Notes: a model not told the origin generated them from the letters alone. Shown: positions 6,810 through 15,011, counted from the first letter of the stretch. The stretch is DNA of 33,316 nt from Chitinophaga pinensis (GCA_945870115.1 CAMBRH010000002.1:1-33316); one strand, 5' to 3'. Made by a program: numbers and translations.

Positions 6810-8219
6810 TTATTTTTTGCTTTGACAAACGAAATCAGTTGTTTCCATTCCTGCTTTCTTAATTCCTGCAAAACCTCCAGCTACGTCAATCATATTATGA
6901 TAACCACGACTTTTTAGTATTGAAGCCGCAATAACTGAACGATATCCGCCAGCGCAATGAATAAAGAAAGGCTTTTCTTTCGGGAATTTTGCTAAATTTT
7001 CATTCAAAAAATCAAGTGGAGTAGAATAAGCTATTTCTAAATGTTCTGCATCATATTCACTTGGTTTTCTGACGTCAAAAACTTGTTTATCTTCTTTTTC
7101 AACACGATTTTTAAACGATTCTGCTGAAATTGATTCAATATTATCAGTTTCTTTACCAGTATTTTTCCAGGCTTCAATTCCACCTTTTAAAAATCCAATT
7201 GTATTGTCAAAGCCTACTCTTGCTAATCGAGTAACTGCCTCTTGCTCTCTTCCTTCTGGACAAACCAATAATATTTCTTGTTTTACGTCCATAATTAAAG
7301 CGCCAACCCATGGGGCAAAACCACCATCAATTCCAATGAATATTGAGTTTGGAATGTGTTCTTTCACAAAATCTTTTTCATTTCGAACATCTAAAATCAA
7401 TGCTTCAGTTTCATTTGCTAAAAGTTCAAATTCATTTGGTGTTAATTCCTTCGTTCCCTTCAAAATCACATCGTCAATGCTTAAATATCCTTGTTTGTTC
7501 ATTTGAACATTCATCCCAAAATATCCAGGGGGAGGTAATAATCCATCTGTCACTTCTGCGATAAACTCCTCTTTGGTCATGTCTTTTCTCAAAGCATAAT
7601 TTGTTGCTTTTTGATCTCCAATTGTTCCAACAGTTTCTTTTGACATATTTTTTCCGCAAGCCGAACCAGCTCCGTGACCTGGATAAACAATCGTTTCATC
7701 TGGTAAAACCATTATTTTTGTTCTTAAACTTTCGAATAAAATTCCAGCCAATTGCTCTTGTGTCATGTCTGCTGCCTTTTGAGCTAAATCAGGTCTCCCG
7801 ACATCACCTAAAAATAAGGTATCACCAGAAAATAAGGCATATTCTTTTCCAGCTTCATCATATAATAAATAAGATGAGCTTTCCATTGTATGACCAGGAG
7901 TATGAAGAATTTTTATTTTAACTTTTCCTAAGTGAAAAATTTGTCCATCTTCAGCAATTGTGCAATCAAAACTTGGCTTAGCTGTTGGACCATAAATTAT
8001 TTCAGCACCTGTTTTTTCTGCTAAAGTAACGTGGCCACTAACGAAATCTGCATGAAAATGTGTTTCAAAAATATACTTGATTTTTGCATTGTCAAGATTA
8101 GCTCTATCGATGTATGAAGAAACTTCTCTTAACGGATCAATTATAGCAACTTCGCCTTCACTTTCAATGTAATAAGCTCCTTGAGCTAAACAACCTGTAT
8201 ATATTTGTTCGACTTTCAT
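6810..8219 (-). CDS. Metallo-beta-lactamase fold / double rhodanese fusion (persulfide dioxygenase-sulfurtransferase type)
   Basis: This 469-residue cytoplasmic protein has three domains. Residues 1-235 are a metallo-beta-lactamase fold of the ETHE1/persulfide dioxygenase kind. Its ligands are visible: THFHAD (H54, H56, D58), TPGHT (H110), FSGDTLFLGDVGRPDLA (D133) and YPGHGAGS (H182). Residues about 255-355 and 362-465 are rhodanese domains. The first has DVRNEKDF and an active-loop Cys320 (VCPEGREQ); the second has DVRKPSEY and Cys422 (HCAGGYRS). Such fusions oxidise glutathione or low-molecular-weight persulfide and move sulfane sulfur. The usual HxHxDH reads HxHxDF here, as expected for a mononuclear-iron site. 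The gene has its own promoter at 8247-8254 and a shared terminator downstream. The function is from family knowledge; the substrate is inferred. Confidence 0.85.
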   Translation of the reverse strand: MKVEQIYTGCLAQGAYYIESEGEVAIIDPLREVSSYIDRANLDNAKIKYIFETHFHADFVSGHVTLAEKTGAEIIYGPTAKPSFDCTIAEDGQIFHLGKVKIKILHTPGHTMESSSYLLYDEAGKEYALFSGDTLFLGDVGRPDLAQKAADMTQEQLAGILFESLRTKIMVLPDETIVYPGHGAGSACGKNMSKETVGTIGDQKATNYALRKDMTKEEFIAEVTDGLLPPPGYFGMNVQMNKQGYLSIDDVILKGTKELTPNEFELLANETEALILDVRNEKDFVKEHIPNSIFIGIDGGFAPWVGALIMDVKQEILLVCPEGREQEAVTRLARVGFDNTIGFLKGGIEAWKNTGKETDNIESISAESFKNRVEKEDKQVFDVRKPSEYDAEHLEIAYSTPLDFLNENLAKFPKEKPFFIHCAGGYRSVIAASILKSRGYHNMIDVAGGFAGIKKAGMETTDFVCQSKK

Positions 8220-8246
8220 AATGAATAACTTTTAAATTCTAAAGTA

Positions 8247-8254
8247 CAAATTTA
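8247..8254 (-). promoter_or_regulatory. -7 promoter element of the rhodanese-fusion gene
   Basis: TAAATTTG on the minus strand matches TAnnTTTG and lies 27 nt upstream of the ATG at 8219. Confidence 0.45.
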
Positions 8255-8306
8255 AGAAATAAAAAATGGATTAACTGTAATGAAAGTTACAAAGTTAAAT
8301 TTTGAA

Positions 8307-8328
8307 CAAAAAAAAGCTATTCTAGAAT
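8307..8328 (-). terminator. Possible weak terminator after the RhuM gene
   Basis: A 10-bp palindrome, ATTCTAGAAT (8319-8328), is followed on the minus strand by AGCTTTTTTTTG. It lies just past the stop of the RhuM gene. The stem has almost no loop, so the call is tentative. Confidence 0.3.
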
Positions 8329-8339
8329 TCAAGGTTATT

Positions 8340-9332
8340 CTATTTGCGTATTTTTTTTATTTCTTTATCTAAATCTGAAAGGTAATTTCTATCTTGTTCT
8401 ATTCTAAATTGTTCAAATTCTGTATGAGCTTTTTCAACTGCTTTTTCATGAGAAATAATTCCCGCGTTTGGTAAAATATCCAAATTATTACTTTCTAAAA
8501 ATTTGTTGGTTCTTTCTAGCCAATCTTTCATGGTCATTAATTGATTTCTTCGTGCTTGAAACTCAGCTAAATCCAAATATGCACTGACAAGCAGATTCAA
8601 ATCACCAATTTCATGCTCATCCAAATAGTTTTTTGCAATTGTGACATCGCTTTTAAGAATTTTTCCATCGGGACTATTTTTCCAAGTGGATAATCCCATG
8701 AAATCCTTGTTTTTATCGACTCGATTAAATACAATTTCAGCTGCCGTTTTTCCAGTTATTGCAAAATGTAATTTGTTTTGGACCATTTTATAAAACAAAT
8801 TCGCTTCATCAGAATTTTTGTTGTAATCAGAACTGCATTGTTGAAATAAATCTCCCAATTTTTGATAAATTCTGCGTTCACTTGATCTAATTTCTCTGAT
8901 TCTTTCGAGTAATTCTTCAAAATAATCCTTACCAAAAGCTTTTCCATTTTTTAGCATTTCGTCATTTAAAACAAAACCTTTAATTATGAATTCTTTTAAG
9001 GTATTTGTAGCCCAAATTCTAAATTGTGTTGCTTGCTTTGAATTTACTCTATATCCAACAGCGATTATAGCATCAAGATTGTAAAACTCAACTTTTCTTT
9101 TAACATTTCGATTTCCTTCAGTTTGAACTGTTTCCAAAATGGAAATAGTTGAATCTTTTAATAATTCAGAGTCTTCATAAATATTCGTAAGATGTTTACT
9201 AATTGCAGGTACTTCAACTCCAAAAAGTTGAGCAAGAGATTTTTGTGTCAACCAGAAACTTTCATTATGAAATGTTACATTTATAATGATATTTTGGTTT
9301 TCGTTTTGATAAAAGATAATATTATTTTGCAT
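8340..9332 (-). CDS. RhuM-family protein
   Basis: This 330-residue protein belongs to the RhuM family, named for a gene in Salmonella pathogenicity island 3 and common in bacterial genomic islands. Family features are the start IIFYQNENQNIIINVTFHNESFWLTQKSLAQLFGV, which reads as a Bro/KilA-N-like DNA-binding module (residues 5-40). It is followed by RKVEFYNLDAIIAVGYRVNS (about 80-99), QFRIWATNTLKEFIIKGF (about 102-119), and the C-terminal blocks FYKMVQNKLHFAITGKTAAEI and LVSAYLDLAEFQARR. No biochemical role is established for the family. Here it stands alone between housekeeping genes with its own promoter at 9354-9361 and no restriction-modification or toxin partner beside it. This pattern suggests an acquired gene. 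Confidence 0.85.
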   Translation of the reverse strand: MQNNIIFYQNENQNIIINVTFHNESFWLTQKSLAQLFGVEVPAISKHLTNIYEDSELLKDSTISILETVQTEGNRNVKRKVEFYNLDAIIAVGYRVNSKQATQFRIWATNTLKEFIIKGFVLNDEMLKNGKAFGKDYFEELLERIREIRSSERRIYQKLGDLFQQCSSDYNKNSDEANLFYKMVQNKLHFAITGKTAAEIVFNRVDKNKDFMGLSTWKNSPDGKILKSDVTIAKNYLDEHEIGDLNLLVSAYLDLAEFQARRNQLMTMKDWLERTNKFLESNNLDILPNAGIISHEKAVEKAHTEFEQFRIEQDRNYLSDLDKEIKKIRK

Positions 9333-9353
9333 TGTGGTTTAGTTAATTGTTAT

Positions 9354-9361
9354 CAAAATTA
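9354..9361 (-). promoter_or_regulatory. -7 promoter element of the RhuM gene
   Basis: TAATTTTG on the minus strand matches TAnnTTTG and lies 21 nt upstream of the ATG at 9332. Confidence 0.45.
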
Positions 9362-9403
9362 AACAAAAAAAGATAAAAATCAAAAGCTATTTTAAGATTA
9401 ATT

Positions 9404-10159
9404 TTACATTCGCTCTAAAAAAACAATTTCTTTATTTTGATATGCTTTCACGCCTTTTGAATCCAAATTTTGAAGGACAAGCCTACCAATTTCATCTATT
9501 CCTGTAATTTTTCCTTTGAAAACATTTTCTTCTTCTTTAAATGTTGATTCCTTTTCAAAAAGCCACAAATTAGTGAGGTAATCTTGCTTGATTTTTTCAA
9601 ATTGGAATGTTTCAAGTTCGTTAAATCTTACATTTAATTTCTGAATTAACTTTAAAACTAATTCTTCTATGTTCAATTCTTTACTTAAAATGGATTTCAA
9701 ACTTATCGCATTGTAATCTCCAAATTTTTCTTGATTGATGTTAATACCAATTCCGATAATGCTATTTTTAATCGAAAAGTCGTTAAATTTTCCTTTTTCA
9801 ATTTGCGTTTCAATTAATATTCCAGCAATTTTTGAGTTCTTCCAAAGAATATCATTTGGCCATTTAATTTTGAAATTCGAATCAAATTCTGATAAAAAAT
9901 CAAAAACCGCCAAAGAAATGGCTTGTGTTAAGAAAAAACTATTATTTACCGACAAATTGACATGATGCAAAAAAACACTTAAACTGATATTTTTAAAGGC
10001 TTCTGAGTCCCATGTAGCGCCCCTTTGTCCTTTTCCTTCAACTTGACTACCTGCCAAAATAACTGTTCCGTGTTCAATTTTATTATCAAGAACTAAATTG
10101 GCAACATAATTGTTTGTAGAATTAAGTGTATCTTTGTAGCTGATTTTTCTGCCAATCAT
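9404..10159 (-). CDS. birA: Biotin--[acetyl-CoA-carboxylase] ligase
   Basis: This 251-residue protein is biotin protein ligase, which makes biotinyl-AMP and attaches biotin to the carboxyl carrier protein of acetyl-CoA carboxylase. It is the short form: there is no N-terminal HTH, so it should not act as the BirA repressor. Visible motifs are the substrate entry DTLNSTNNYV (residues 10-19), the biotin/AMP loop GSQVEGKGQRGATWDS (about 37-52, GKGQRG in place of the commoner GRGQRG), KWPNDILW (about 99-106), KIAGILIE (about 109-116) and GIGININ. A C-terminal SH3-like domain ends in GRLVLQN and VFLERM. It is divergent from rsfS; birA next to rsfS-ftsH is an arrangement I associate with Flavobacteriia. 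Confidence 0.93.
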   Translation of the reverse strand: MIGRKISYKDTLNSTNNYVANLVLDNKIEHGTVILAGSQVEGKGQRGATWDSEAFKNISLSVFLHHVNLSVNNSFFLTQAISLAVFDFLSEFDSNFKIKWPNDILWKNSKIAGILIETQIEKGKFNDFSIKNSIIGIGININQEKFGDYNAISLKSILSKELNIEELVLKLIQKLNVRFNELETFQFEKIKQDYLTNLWLFEKESTFKEEENVFKGKITGIDEIGRLVLQNLDSKGVKAYQNKEIVFLERM

Positions 10160-10212
10160 GGGGAAAATTGTTAAGAATGTAAAAAATATGATTGTAAAAT
10201 TAAAAAATAAAT

Positions 10213-10220
10213 TAGTTTTG
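10213..10220 (+). promoter_or_regulatory. -7 promoter element of the rsfS-ftsH-cdsA operon
   Basis: TAGTTTTG matches TAnnTTTG and lies 45 nt upstream of the rsfS ATG in the gap divergent from birA. Confidence 0.45.
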
Positions 10221-10265
10221 TATAAGTTTTGATAAATCTATGCAAAACAAGACAAAAAATAATAA

Positions 10266-10643
10266 ATGTATAAAATAAATAATCAGATAGATTCTGAGAT
10301 CCTTTGCAAGTCAATTGTTGAGGGAATGCAAGAAAATAAAGCAAAAGATATTGTTGTTTTAGATTTAAGAGAAATTCATTCAGCGGTAACAGATTTTTTT
10401 GTTATTTGTTCGGGAGAATCATCTACTCAAGTGGATGGAATTAACTCAACGGTTGTTCGTCACACGCGTAAAGAACTGAAAGAAAGACCTTGGCATGTCG
10501 AAGGTAAGGGGAATTCAGAATGGGTATTATTGGATTATGTAAATGTTGTTGCACACATTTTTTACAAAGATGCAAGAGGATTCTTTGATTTGGAAGGATT
10601 GTGGGCAGATGCTAAAAGAACAGATATTCCAAATTTGGATTAA
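10266..10643 (+). CDS. rsfS: Ribosome silencing factor RsfS
   Basis: This 125-residue protein is RsfS (RsfA/Iojap family), which binds ribosomal protein uL14 and blocks joining of the subunits in starvation or stationary phase. Family motifs are DIVVLDLREIHSAVTDFFVICSGES (about residues 29-53), STQVDGINSTVV, RPWHVEGKGNSEWVLLDYVNVVAHIF (about 79-104) and FFDLEGLWADA near the end. Length and order are normal. It is the first gene of a run with ftsH (10-nt gap), a small gene and cdsA. The close packing indicates a single operon from the -7 element at 10213-10220. The start ATG was chosen because the upstream frame is closed. Confidence 0.95.
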   Translation: MYKINNQIDSEILCKSIVEGMQENKAKDIVVLDLREIHSAVTDFFVICSGESSTQVDGINSTVVRHTRKELKERPWHVEGKGNSEWVLLDYVNVVAHIFYKDARGFFDLEGLWADAKRTDIPNLD

Positions 10644-10653
10644 TTAAAAGAAA

Positions 10654-12756
10654 ATGAGCGAAAATAATAACGATAAAAAGAAAAATCCTAATTCCATTTA
10701 TTGGATTTACGCATTAATAGGTGTGGCTTTGGTGGCTTTTTCACTTTATACAAGTGGAGCTGGAGCGGTAAAAATTAAATATCAATCTACATTCTTTGCT
10801 CTTGCTGATTCAAGCTATGTGACGGATGTAAAGTTGGTAAACAGAGTTAGAGTTGATTTTAAATTAACTGAAGCAGGACGAAAATTTGTTACTGAAAGTA
10901 AAGACAAGCAATTTTTACCTTTAAAAAATAGTTTGAAGGCTGGAAACAAATCAATGTCTGCAGTAAATCCTGTCTTTCAGTTGGATGTTTCTGACGCTGG
11001 AAATTTTTTAGATGGCTTAGACAAAACAAACGAAAGTTTAAAACTAGCTGGAAAAAAAGAAATTGAACATATACCAACTGAGGAAGTAAATTACCTTGGA
11101 AGCATAATTAGTTTCATTCTTCCAATTTTGATTTTAATCGTTATTTGGATGTTTGTAATGCGCAGAATGTCTGGAGGAAATGGTCCTGGAGGACAACTTT
11201 TCAATATCGGAAAATCGCGTGCTCAAGTTTATGATAAAGGCAAATCTACAAACATTACTTTTCAAGATGTTGCTGGTTTACAAGAGGCTAAAATAGAAAT
11301 ACAAGAAATTGTTGAATTTTTAAAAAATTCTAAAAAATATACTGAATTAGGTGCTAAAATTCCGAAAGGAGCATTATTGGTAGGACCTCCAGGGACTGGA
11401 AAAACCTTATTGGCAAAAGCTGTAGCAGGTGAAGCAAAAGTTCCTTTTTTCTCACTTTCAGGGTCTGATTTTGTTGAAATGTTTGTTGGTGTTGGTGCTT
11501 CTCGGGTAAGAGATTTATTCAAACAAGCTAAAGAGAAATCTCCAGCAATTATTTTTATCGATGAAATTGATGCAATTGGTCGTGCAAGAAGTAAAGGAAA
11601 CGGAATGGGTGGAAACGATGAGCGTGAAAACACATTAAATCAGCTTCTAACAGAAATGGATGGCTTTGGTACAAATTCGGGAGTAATTATTCTTGCTGCT
11701 ACCAATAGAGCAGATGTTTTAGATAGTGCTTTGATGCGTGCTGGTCGTTTTGACAGACAAATTTATGTTGATATGCCAGACATCAATGAGCGAAAAGAAA
11801 TCTTTTTGGTTCACTTGAAACCAATCAAAAAAGATGATTCGATCGATGTTGACTTTTTAGCAAAGCAAACGCCAGGTTTTTCTGGAGCTGATATTGCAAA
11901 TTTATGTAATGAGGCGGCATTAATTGCTGCTAGACATAACAAAGCACAAGTTGAAAAACAAGATTTCTTAGATGCTGTTGATAGAATCGTTGGTGGACTT
12001 GAAAAGAAAAATAAAATCATTACTAAAAGCGAAAAACGTTCAATTGCTTTCCATGAAGCGGGTCATGCAACAACATCTTGGTTGTTGGAGCACGCTTCTC
12101 CTTTGGTAAAAGTTACAATTGTACCTAGAGGTCAATCTTTGGGTGCCGCATGGTATTTACCTGAAGAAAGAAGTATTACAACAACTGAGCAAATTTCTGA
12201 TGAAATGTGTTCAGCATTGGGAGGAAGAGCAGCTGAGGAATTGATTTTCGGTAAGATTTCAACTGGAGCTTTAAGTGATTTGGAAAAAGTTACAAAACAA
12301 GCTTATGCTATGGTTAGTGTTTATGGATTAAATAAAAGAATCGGAAATCGTTCTTATTATGACTCACAAGGAAGAGAATCATTCACCAAACCATATTCTG
12401 AGGATACAGCGAGAATTATTGATGAAGAAGTTAGTATCTTAATTGAAGAGCAATATCAAAGAGCTTTGAAGTTGCTAACGGATAACAAAGATAAATTAAC
12501 TGCGTTGGCGGAAAAATTATTGGAGAAAGAGGTTATTTTTAAAGAAGATTTGGAATTGATTTTCGGTAAAAGAGAATGGGAAACGATTGAAGATATTGAA
12601 AATGCGGCCAAACTTACTGAAAAAGCTGAAGATATAGCATTAAGTGCAAACGGTGAAACAAGTGAAAACTCAACTGAGGACAATTCCACTTCTGAAAATG
12701 AATCGTTAGTAAATGAAGTTAAAACTGACGAAAATGGGATTGATTCAAGTACTTAA
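10654..12756 (+). CDS. ftsH: ATP-dependent zinc metalloprotease FtsH
   Basis: This 700-residue inner-membrane AAA+ protease degrades misassembled membrane proteins and selected regulators. In order it has a membrane segment at about residues 15-33, a periplasmic domain, a second membrane segment at about 147-170, Walker A GPPGTGKT (about 244-251) and Walker B IIFIDEID (about 303-310). Next come the second-region-of-homology arginines in LMRAGRFDRQ, the zinc motif HEAGH (about 467-471) and a third ligand Asp in SDLEKVT. The acidic Ser/Thr/Glu-rich tail of about 50 residues (NGETSENSTEDNSTSENES) is a low-complexity extension. The 3' end overlaps the next small gene by 23 bp. The gene lies in an rsfS-ftsH-cdsA operon, typical for the phylum. 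Confidence 0.97.
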   Translation: MSENNNDKKKNPNSIYWIYALIGVALVAFSLYTSGAGAVKIKYQSTFFALADSSYVTDVKLVNRVRVDFKLTEAGRKFVTESKDKQFLPLKNSLKAGNKSMSAVNPVFQLDVSDAGNFLDGLDKTNESLKLAGKKEIEHIPTEEVNYLGSIISFILPILILIVIWMFVMRRMSGGNGPGGQLFNIGKSRAQVYDKGKSTNITFQDVAGLQEAKIEIQEIVEFLKNSKKYTELGAKIPKGALLVGPPGTGKTLLAKAVAGEAKVPFFSLSGSDFVEMFVGVGASRVRDLFKQAKEKSPAIIFIDEIDAIGRARSKGNGMGGNDERENTLNQLLTEMDGFGTNSGVIILAATNRADVLDSALMRAGRFDRQIYVDMPDINERKEIFLVHLKPIKKDDSIDVDFLAKQTPGFSGADIANLCNEAALIAARHNKAQVEKQDFLDAVDRIVGGLEKKNKIITKSEKRSIAFHEAGHATTSWLLEHASPLVKVTIVPRGQSLGAAWYLPEERSITTTEQISDEMCSALGGRAAEELIFGKISTGALSDLEKVTKQAYAMVSVYGLNKRIGNRSYYDSQGRESFTKPYSEDTARIIDEEVSILIEEQYQRALKLLTDNKDKLTALAEKLLEKEVIFKEDLELIFGKREWETIEDIENAAKLTEKAEDIALSANGETSENSTEDNSTSENESLVNEVKTDENGIDSST

Positions 12757-12991
12757 GGGAATATTTAGTAGCAAAAAAAAGCAACACAATGCTCGAAATT
12801 TTGTTGAAATATTAAAAACAAGTGATTTGGAACTTGTTAAATCGACGAAATGTAAACTGGAAAAATATAAAATTCCAGTTTATGAAATCGACCATCAAAA
12901 AAGAAATACTGAAGATTCAGGCAAAATTATTTTGAGAATTCCTGAAAAACATTTAGCCCAGGCAAATTTACTTTTAAAAAACAATGAATAA
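12734..12991 (+). CDS. Small DUF2007-like protein between ftsH and cdsA
   Basis: This 85-residue cytoplasmic protein overlaps the ftsH end by 23 bp and the cdsA start by 8 bp, so it is embedded in the operon and probably translationally coupled. The core, FVEILKTSDLELVKSTKCKLEKYKIPVYEIDHQ, is followed by GKIILRIPEKHLAQANLLL. This matches the layout of DUF2007, a small ferredoxin-like-fold family: strand, helix, an exposed strand with a short insertion, then a last strand and helix with the V/I-P-x-x-x-x-x-A pattern. The frame continues upstream to 12713, but the ATG at 12734 gives the natural N-terminus. The DUF2007 assignment is pattern-based inference and its function is unknown. Confidence 0.65.
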   Translation: MGLIQVLKGIFSSKKKQHNARNFVEILKTSDLELVKSTKCKLEKYKIPVYEIDHQKRNTEDSGKIILRIPEKHLAQANLLLKNNE

Positions 12992-13799
12992 TTTTTTACA
13001 AAGAGCTTTAACAGGAACTTTATTTGTTGCTTCTATCTTATGTTCAATTTGGTTTAATAATTACCTTGCAATTGGAGTTTTTACACTATTTTTTATTGGT
13101 GCATTAACTGAGTATTTAAGCTTTTTCAAAAATCATGAAACAATTAAAATTAATCAAATTACTTTTTTGATTTTCAATATTGTTTTTTTTGCTTTAGTGG
13201 TAATTTGCCTCTTTTTTAAACTTAATTTTATTTATCTATTTGCCATTTTTCCAATGCTATTTTTATACATGATTTTAGAATTATGGAGAAAAAACACTGA
13301 ACCCTTGGCAAATATTGCAACTGGAATCTTTGGATTCATCTATTTACTTTTTCCTTTTAGCCTAATTTTAGTTTTATTATTTGTTTCAACTCATTCATTT
13401 CCTGTTTTAATTGGTATGTTTTTATTGATTTGGACAAACGATACTTTCGCTTATCTTTCAGGTCGATTTTTTGGTAAAACAAAATTATTTGAACGCATTT
13501 CACCAAAAAAAACATGGGAAGGTTCAATAGGCGGAATAATTTTCACAGTTGGTGTTGGATTTTTACTTGGCCTAACTGATAATTCATCAAACATGCTTTT
13601 TTGGATAATTTCAGCGATAATCATTGCGCCAACTTCAATCTTTGGAGACTTGCTAGAATCCTTATTTAAGAGAAATCTAAAGATAAAGGATTCGGGGACG
13701 ATACTTCCAGGTCATGGCGGAATTTTAGATCGTTTTGATGCAACAATTTTTACAGTACCATTCTTTTTCTGTTGGTGGGTGATTTATGTGAATTGTTAG
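12984..13799 (+). CDS. cdsA: Phosphatidate cytidylyltransferase
   Basis: This 271-residue polytopic inner-membrane enzyme makes CDP-diacylglycerol from phosphatidate and CTP, the branch point of phospholipid synthesis. Hydrophobic segments occur throughout the first 200 residues (for example about 10-45, 56-95, 106-150 and 185-225). The family signature is clear: TNDTFAYLSGRFFGKTKLFERISPKKTWEGS in two adjacent blocks (about 150-180), then FGDLLESLFKRNLKIKD and PGHGGILDRFDA (about 220-255) with the metal-binding Asp residues. Its ATG overlaps the preceding small gene by 8 bp. It is the last gene of the operon. The next lipid gene, psd, is on the opposite strand. Confidence 0.95.
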   Translation: MNNFLQRALTGTLFVASILCSIWFNNYLAIGVFTLFFIGALTEYLSFFKNHETIKINQITFLIFNIVFFALVVICLFFKLNFIYLFAIFPMLFLYMILELWRKNTEPLANIATGIFGFIYLLFPFSLILVLLFVSTHSFPVLIGMFLLIWTNDTFAYLSGRFFGKTKLFERISPKKTWEGSIGGIIFTVGVGFLLGLTDNSSNMLFWIISAIIIAPTSIFGDLLESLFKRNLKIKDSGTILPGHGGILDRFDATIFTVPFFFCWWVIYVNC

Positions 13800-13820
13800 T
13801 TTTAAATTAATTTAGAATAA

Positions 13821-13890
13821 ATGTTTTAGTATTTAAACAATTGTTATACCTCAAGGAAATGAAAATTCTCAAATAAGGACACTAAAACAT
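13821..13890. repeat. Inverted repeat downstream of cdsA
   Basis: ATGTTTTAGT (13821-13830) and ACTAAAACAT (13881-13890) are perfect 10-bp inverted copies 50 nt apart. The stretch 13800-14022 holds no gene. This pair and the terminator-like hairpin that follows are the only structure seen in it. The role is unknown. Confidence 0.4.
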
Positions 13891-13938
13891 ATAGGGAAAG
13901 ATCTAATTGATCATTGAAATACAAATCAAATCAGCAAT

Positions 13939-13977
13939 AAAAGTTCTTTATTTGGATTAATATAGAACTTTTCTTTA
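13939..13977 (+). terminator. Probable terminator of the cdsA operon
   Basis: AAAAGTTCT (13939-13947) pairs perfectly with AGAACTTTT (13964-13972) around a 16-nt loop, followed by CTTT. The T-tract is weak, so the call is moderate. Confidence 0.45.
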
Positions 13978-14023
13978 AAATTAATTTGCAAATATTCTAA
14001 ATTCTATACAAAAAGTTACAGCA

Positions 14024-14060
14024 ATAAAAAAGAGGCTGCTCAAATTTGATACAGCCTCTT
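14024..14060 (-). terminator. Intrinsic terminator after the Cys/Lys-rich small gene
   Basis: AAGAGGCTG (14030-14038) pairs with CAGCCTCTT (14052-14060). On the minus strand it is followed by TTTTTTATT. Confidence 0.85.
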
Positions 14061-14082
14061 CAATTTTTCTTTAAAATAAGAA

Positions 14083-14292
14083 TTATTTAGTTTCAGTAGC
14101 TCCAGCTTTTTTCTCTGAACAAGAAGTTTTACCAGCGCAACAAGCACCTTTTTTACCTTTTTTTGCTTTTTTACCTTTTTTCTTATCGTCTTTTTTAATT
14201 TCTGTTTTGTCACCGTTAGATGCAGCGAATGCAGTTGAAGTTAAAGAACCTACAAACAACATTAATGATAATGCTAAAAATACTTTTTTCAT
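14083..14292 (-). CDS. Small secreted Lys/Cys-rich protein
   Basis: This 69-residue protein has a clear type I signal peptide (residues 1-23, cleaved after AFA). The mature part is about 45 residues, very basic (runs of KKKGKKAKKGKKG), then CCAGKTSCSEKK with three cysteines. I recognise no family function. Small exported Lys-rich proteins with CC motifs are common in Bacteroidota; metal or anionic-polymer binding is plausible but is inference. It starts 29 nt after the psd stop on the same strand, with no promoter match in the gap and a strong terminator after it, so it is probably the second gene of a psd operon. Charge composition argues for periplasmic or surface retention. Confidence 0.75.
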   Translation of the reverse strand: MKKVFLALSLMLFVGSLTSTAFAASNGDKTEIKKDDKKKGKKAKKGKKGACCAGKTSCSEKKAGATETK

Positions 14293-14321
14293 GATTTCAA
14301 GTTTTAAATTATGGTATAAAT

Positions 14322-14996
14322 TTAATCATTATTTTTTAATACAGCAAGTTTCGTTATCCTTCCTTTAACAATTTCACCAATTTTAACATTTAATTCACAA
14401 TTTAATGGCAAAAATACATCAATTCGAGATCCAAATTTTATAAAACCGAACTCTTCGCCTGTTTTTACAACTTGATTTTCGTTTACATAATAACAAATTC
14501 TTCTTGCAACTGCTCCAGCAATTTGTCTGAACAAAACTTGTTGCCCAGATTCATGTTCTATAACAAAAGTACTTCTTTCATTATCTGTACTACTTTTAGG
14601 ATGCCAAGCAACTAAAAATAAGCCTTTGTGGTATTTTACATACTTAATGATCCCTGAAATTGGATTAAAATTAGCATGTACATTTAAAGGCGACATAAAA
14701 ATTGAAATTTGGATACGCTTGTCGTGAAAAAATTCCGTTTCTTCAACTTCTTCAATTACAACTATTTTTCCATCGGCAGGACACATAACATCCATTAAGT
14801 CGTAAACACATTTAATATTAGGAACTCTGAAAAACTGTACAACCAAATACATCATGGTTAATTCTCCTACTATCAACAAAATATAGAGCCAAAGCCACAT
14901 TGTATATTGAAATAAAAAATAATTCCCAACATGTATTGTTCCCAAAATCAAAGCCGCAATTGCCATGATTAAATATCCTTCTCTGTGTAATTTCAT
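14322..14996 (-). CDS. psd: Phosphatidylserine decarboxylase proenzyme
   Basis: This 224-residue enzyme makes phosphatidylethanolamine from phosphatidylserine. It is the short Psd form: a membrane hairpin at about residues 8-62, then MCPADGKIVVIEEVEE (about 71-86) and IFMSPLNVHANFNPISG (about 99-115) with the conserved His residues. QIAGAVARRICYY follows, and finally KFGSRIDVFLP, where the proenzyme cleaves itself between Gly and Ser to form the pyruvoyl group. The open frame extends 18 residues further upstream, but the ATG at 14996 is preferred because a -7 element lies inside that extension. It is probably cotranscribed with the small secreted protein at 14083. Opposite orientation to cdsA means the two lipid genes are independently controlled. 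Confidence 0.93.
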   Translation of the reverse strand: MKLHREGYLIMAIAALILGTIHVGNYFLFQYTMWLWLYILLIVGELTMMYLVVQFFRVPNIKCVYDLMDVMCPADGKIVVIEEVEETEFFHDKRIQISIFMSPLNVHANFNPISGIIKYVKYHKGLFLVAWHPKSSTDNERSTFVIEHESGQQVLFRQIAGAVARRICYYVNENQVVKTGEEFGFIKFGSRIDVFLPLNCELNVKIGEIVKGRITKLAVLKNND

Positions 14997-15011
14997 AAGT
15001 TTAATTTGAGA

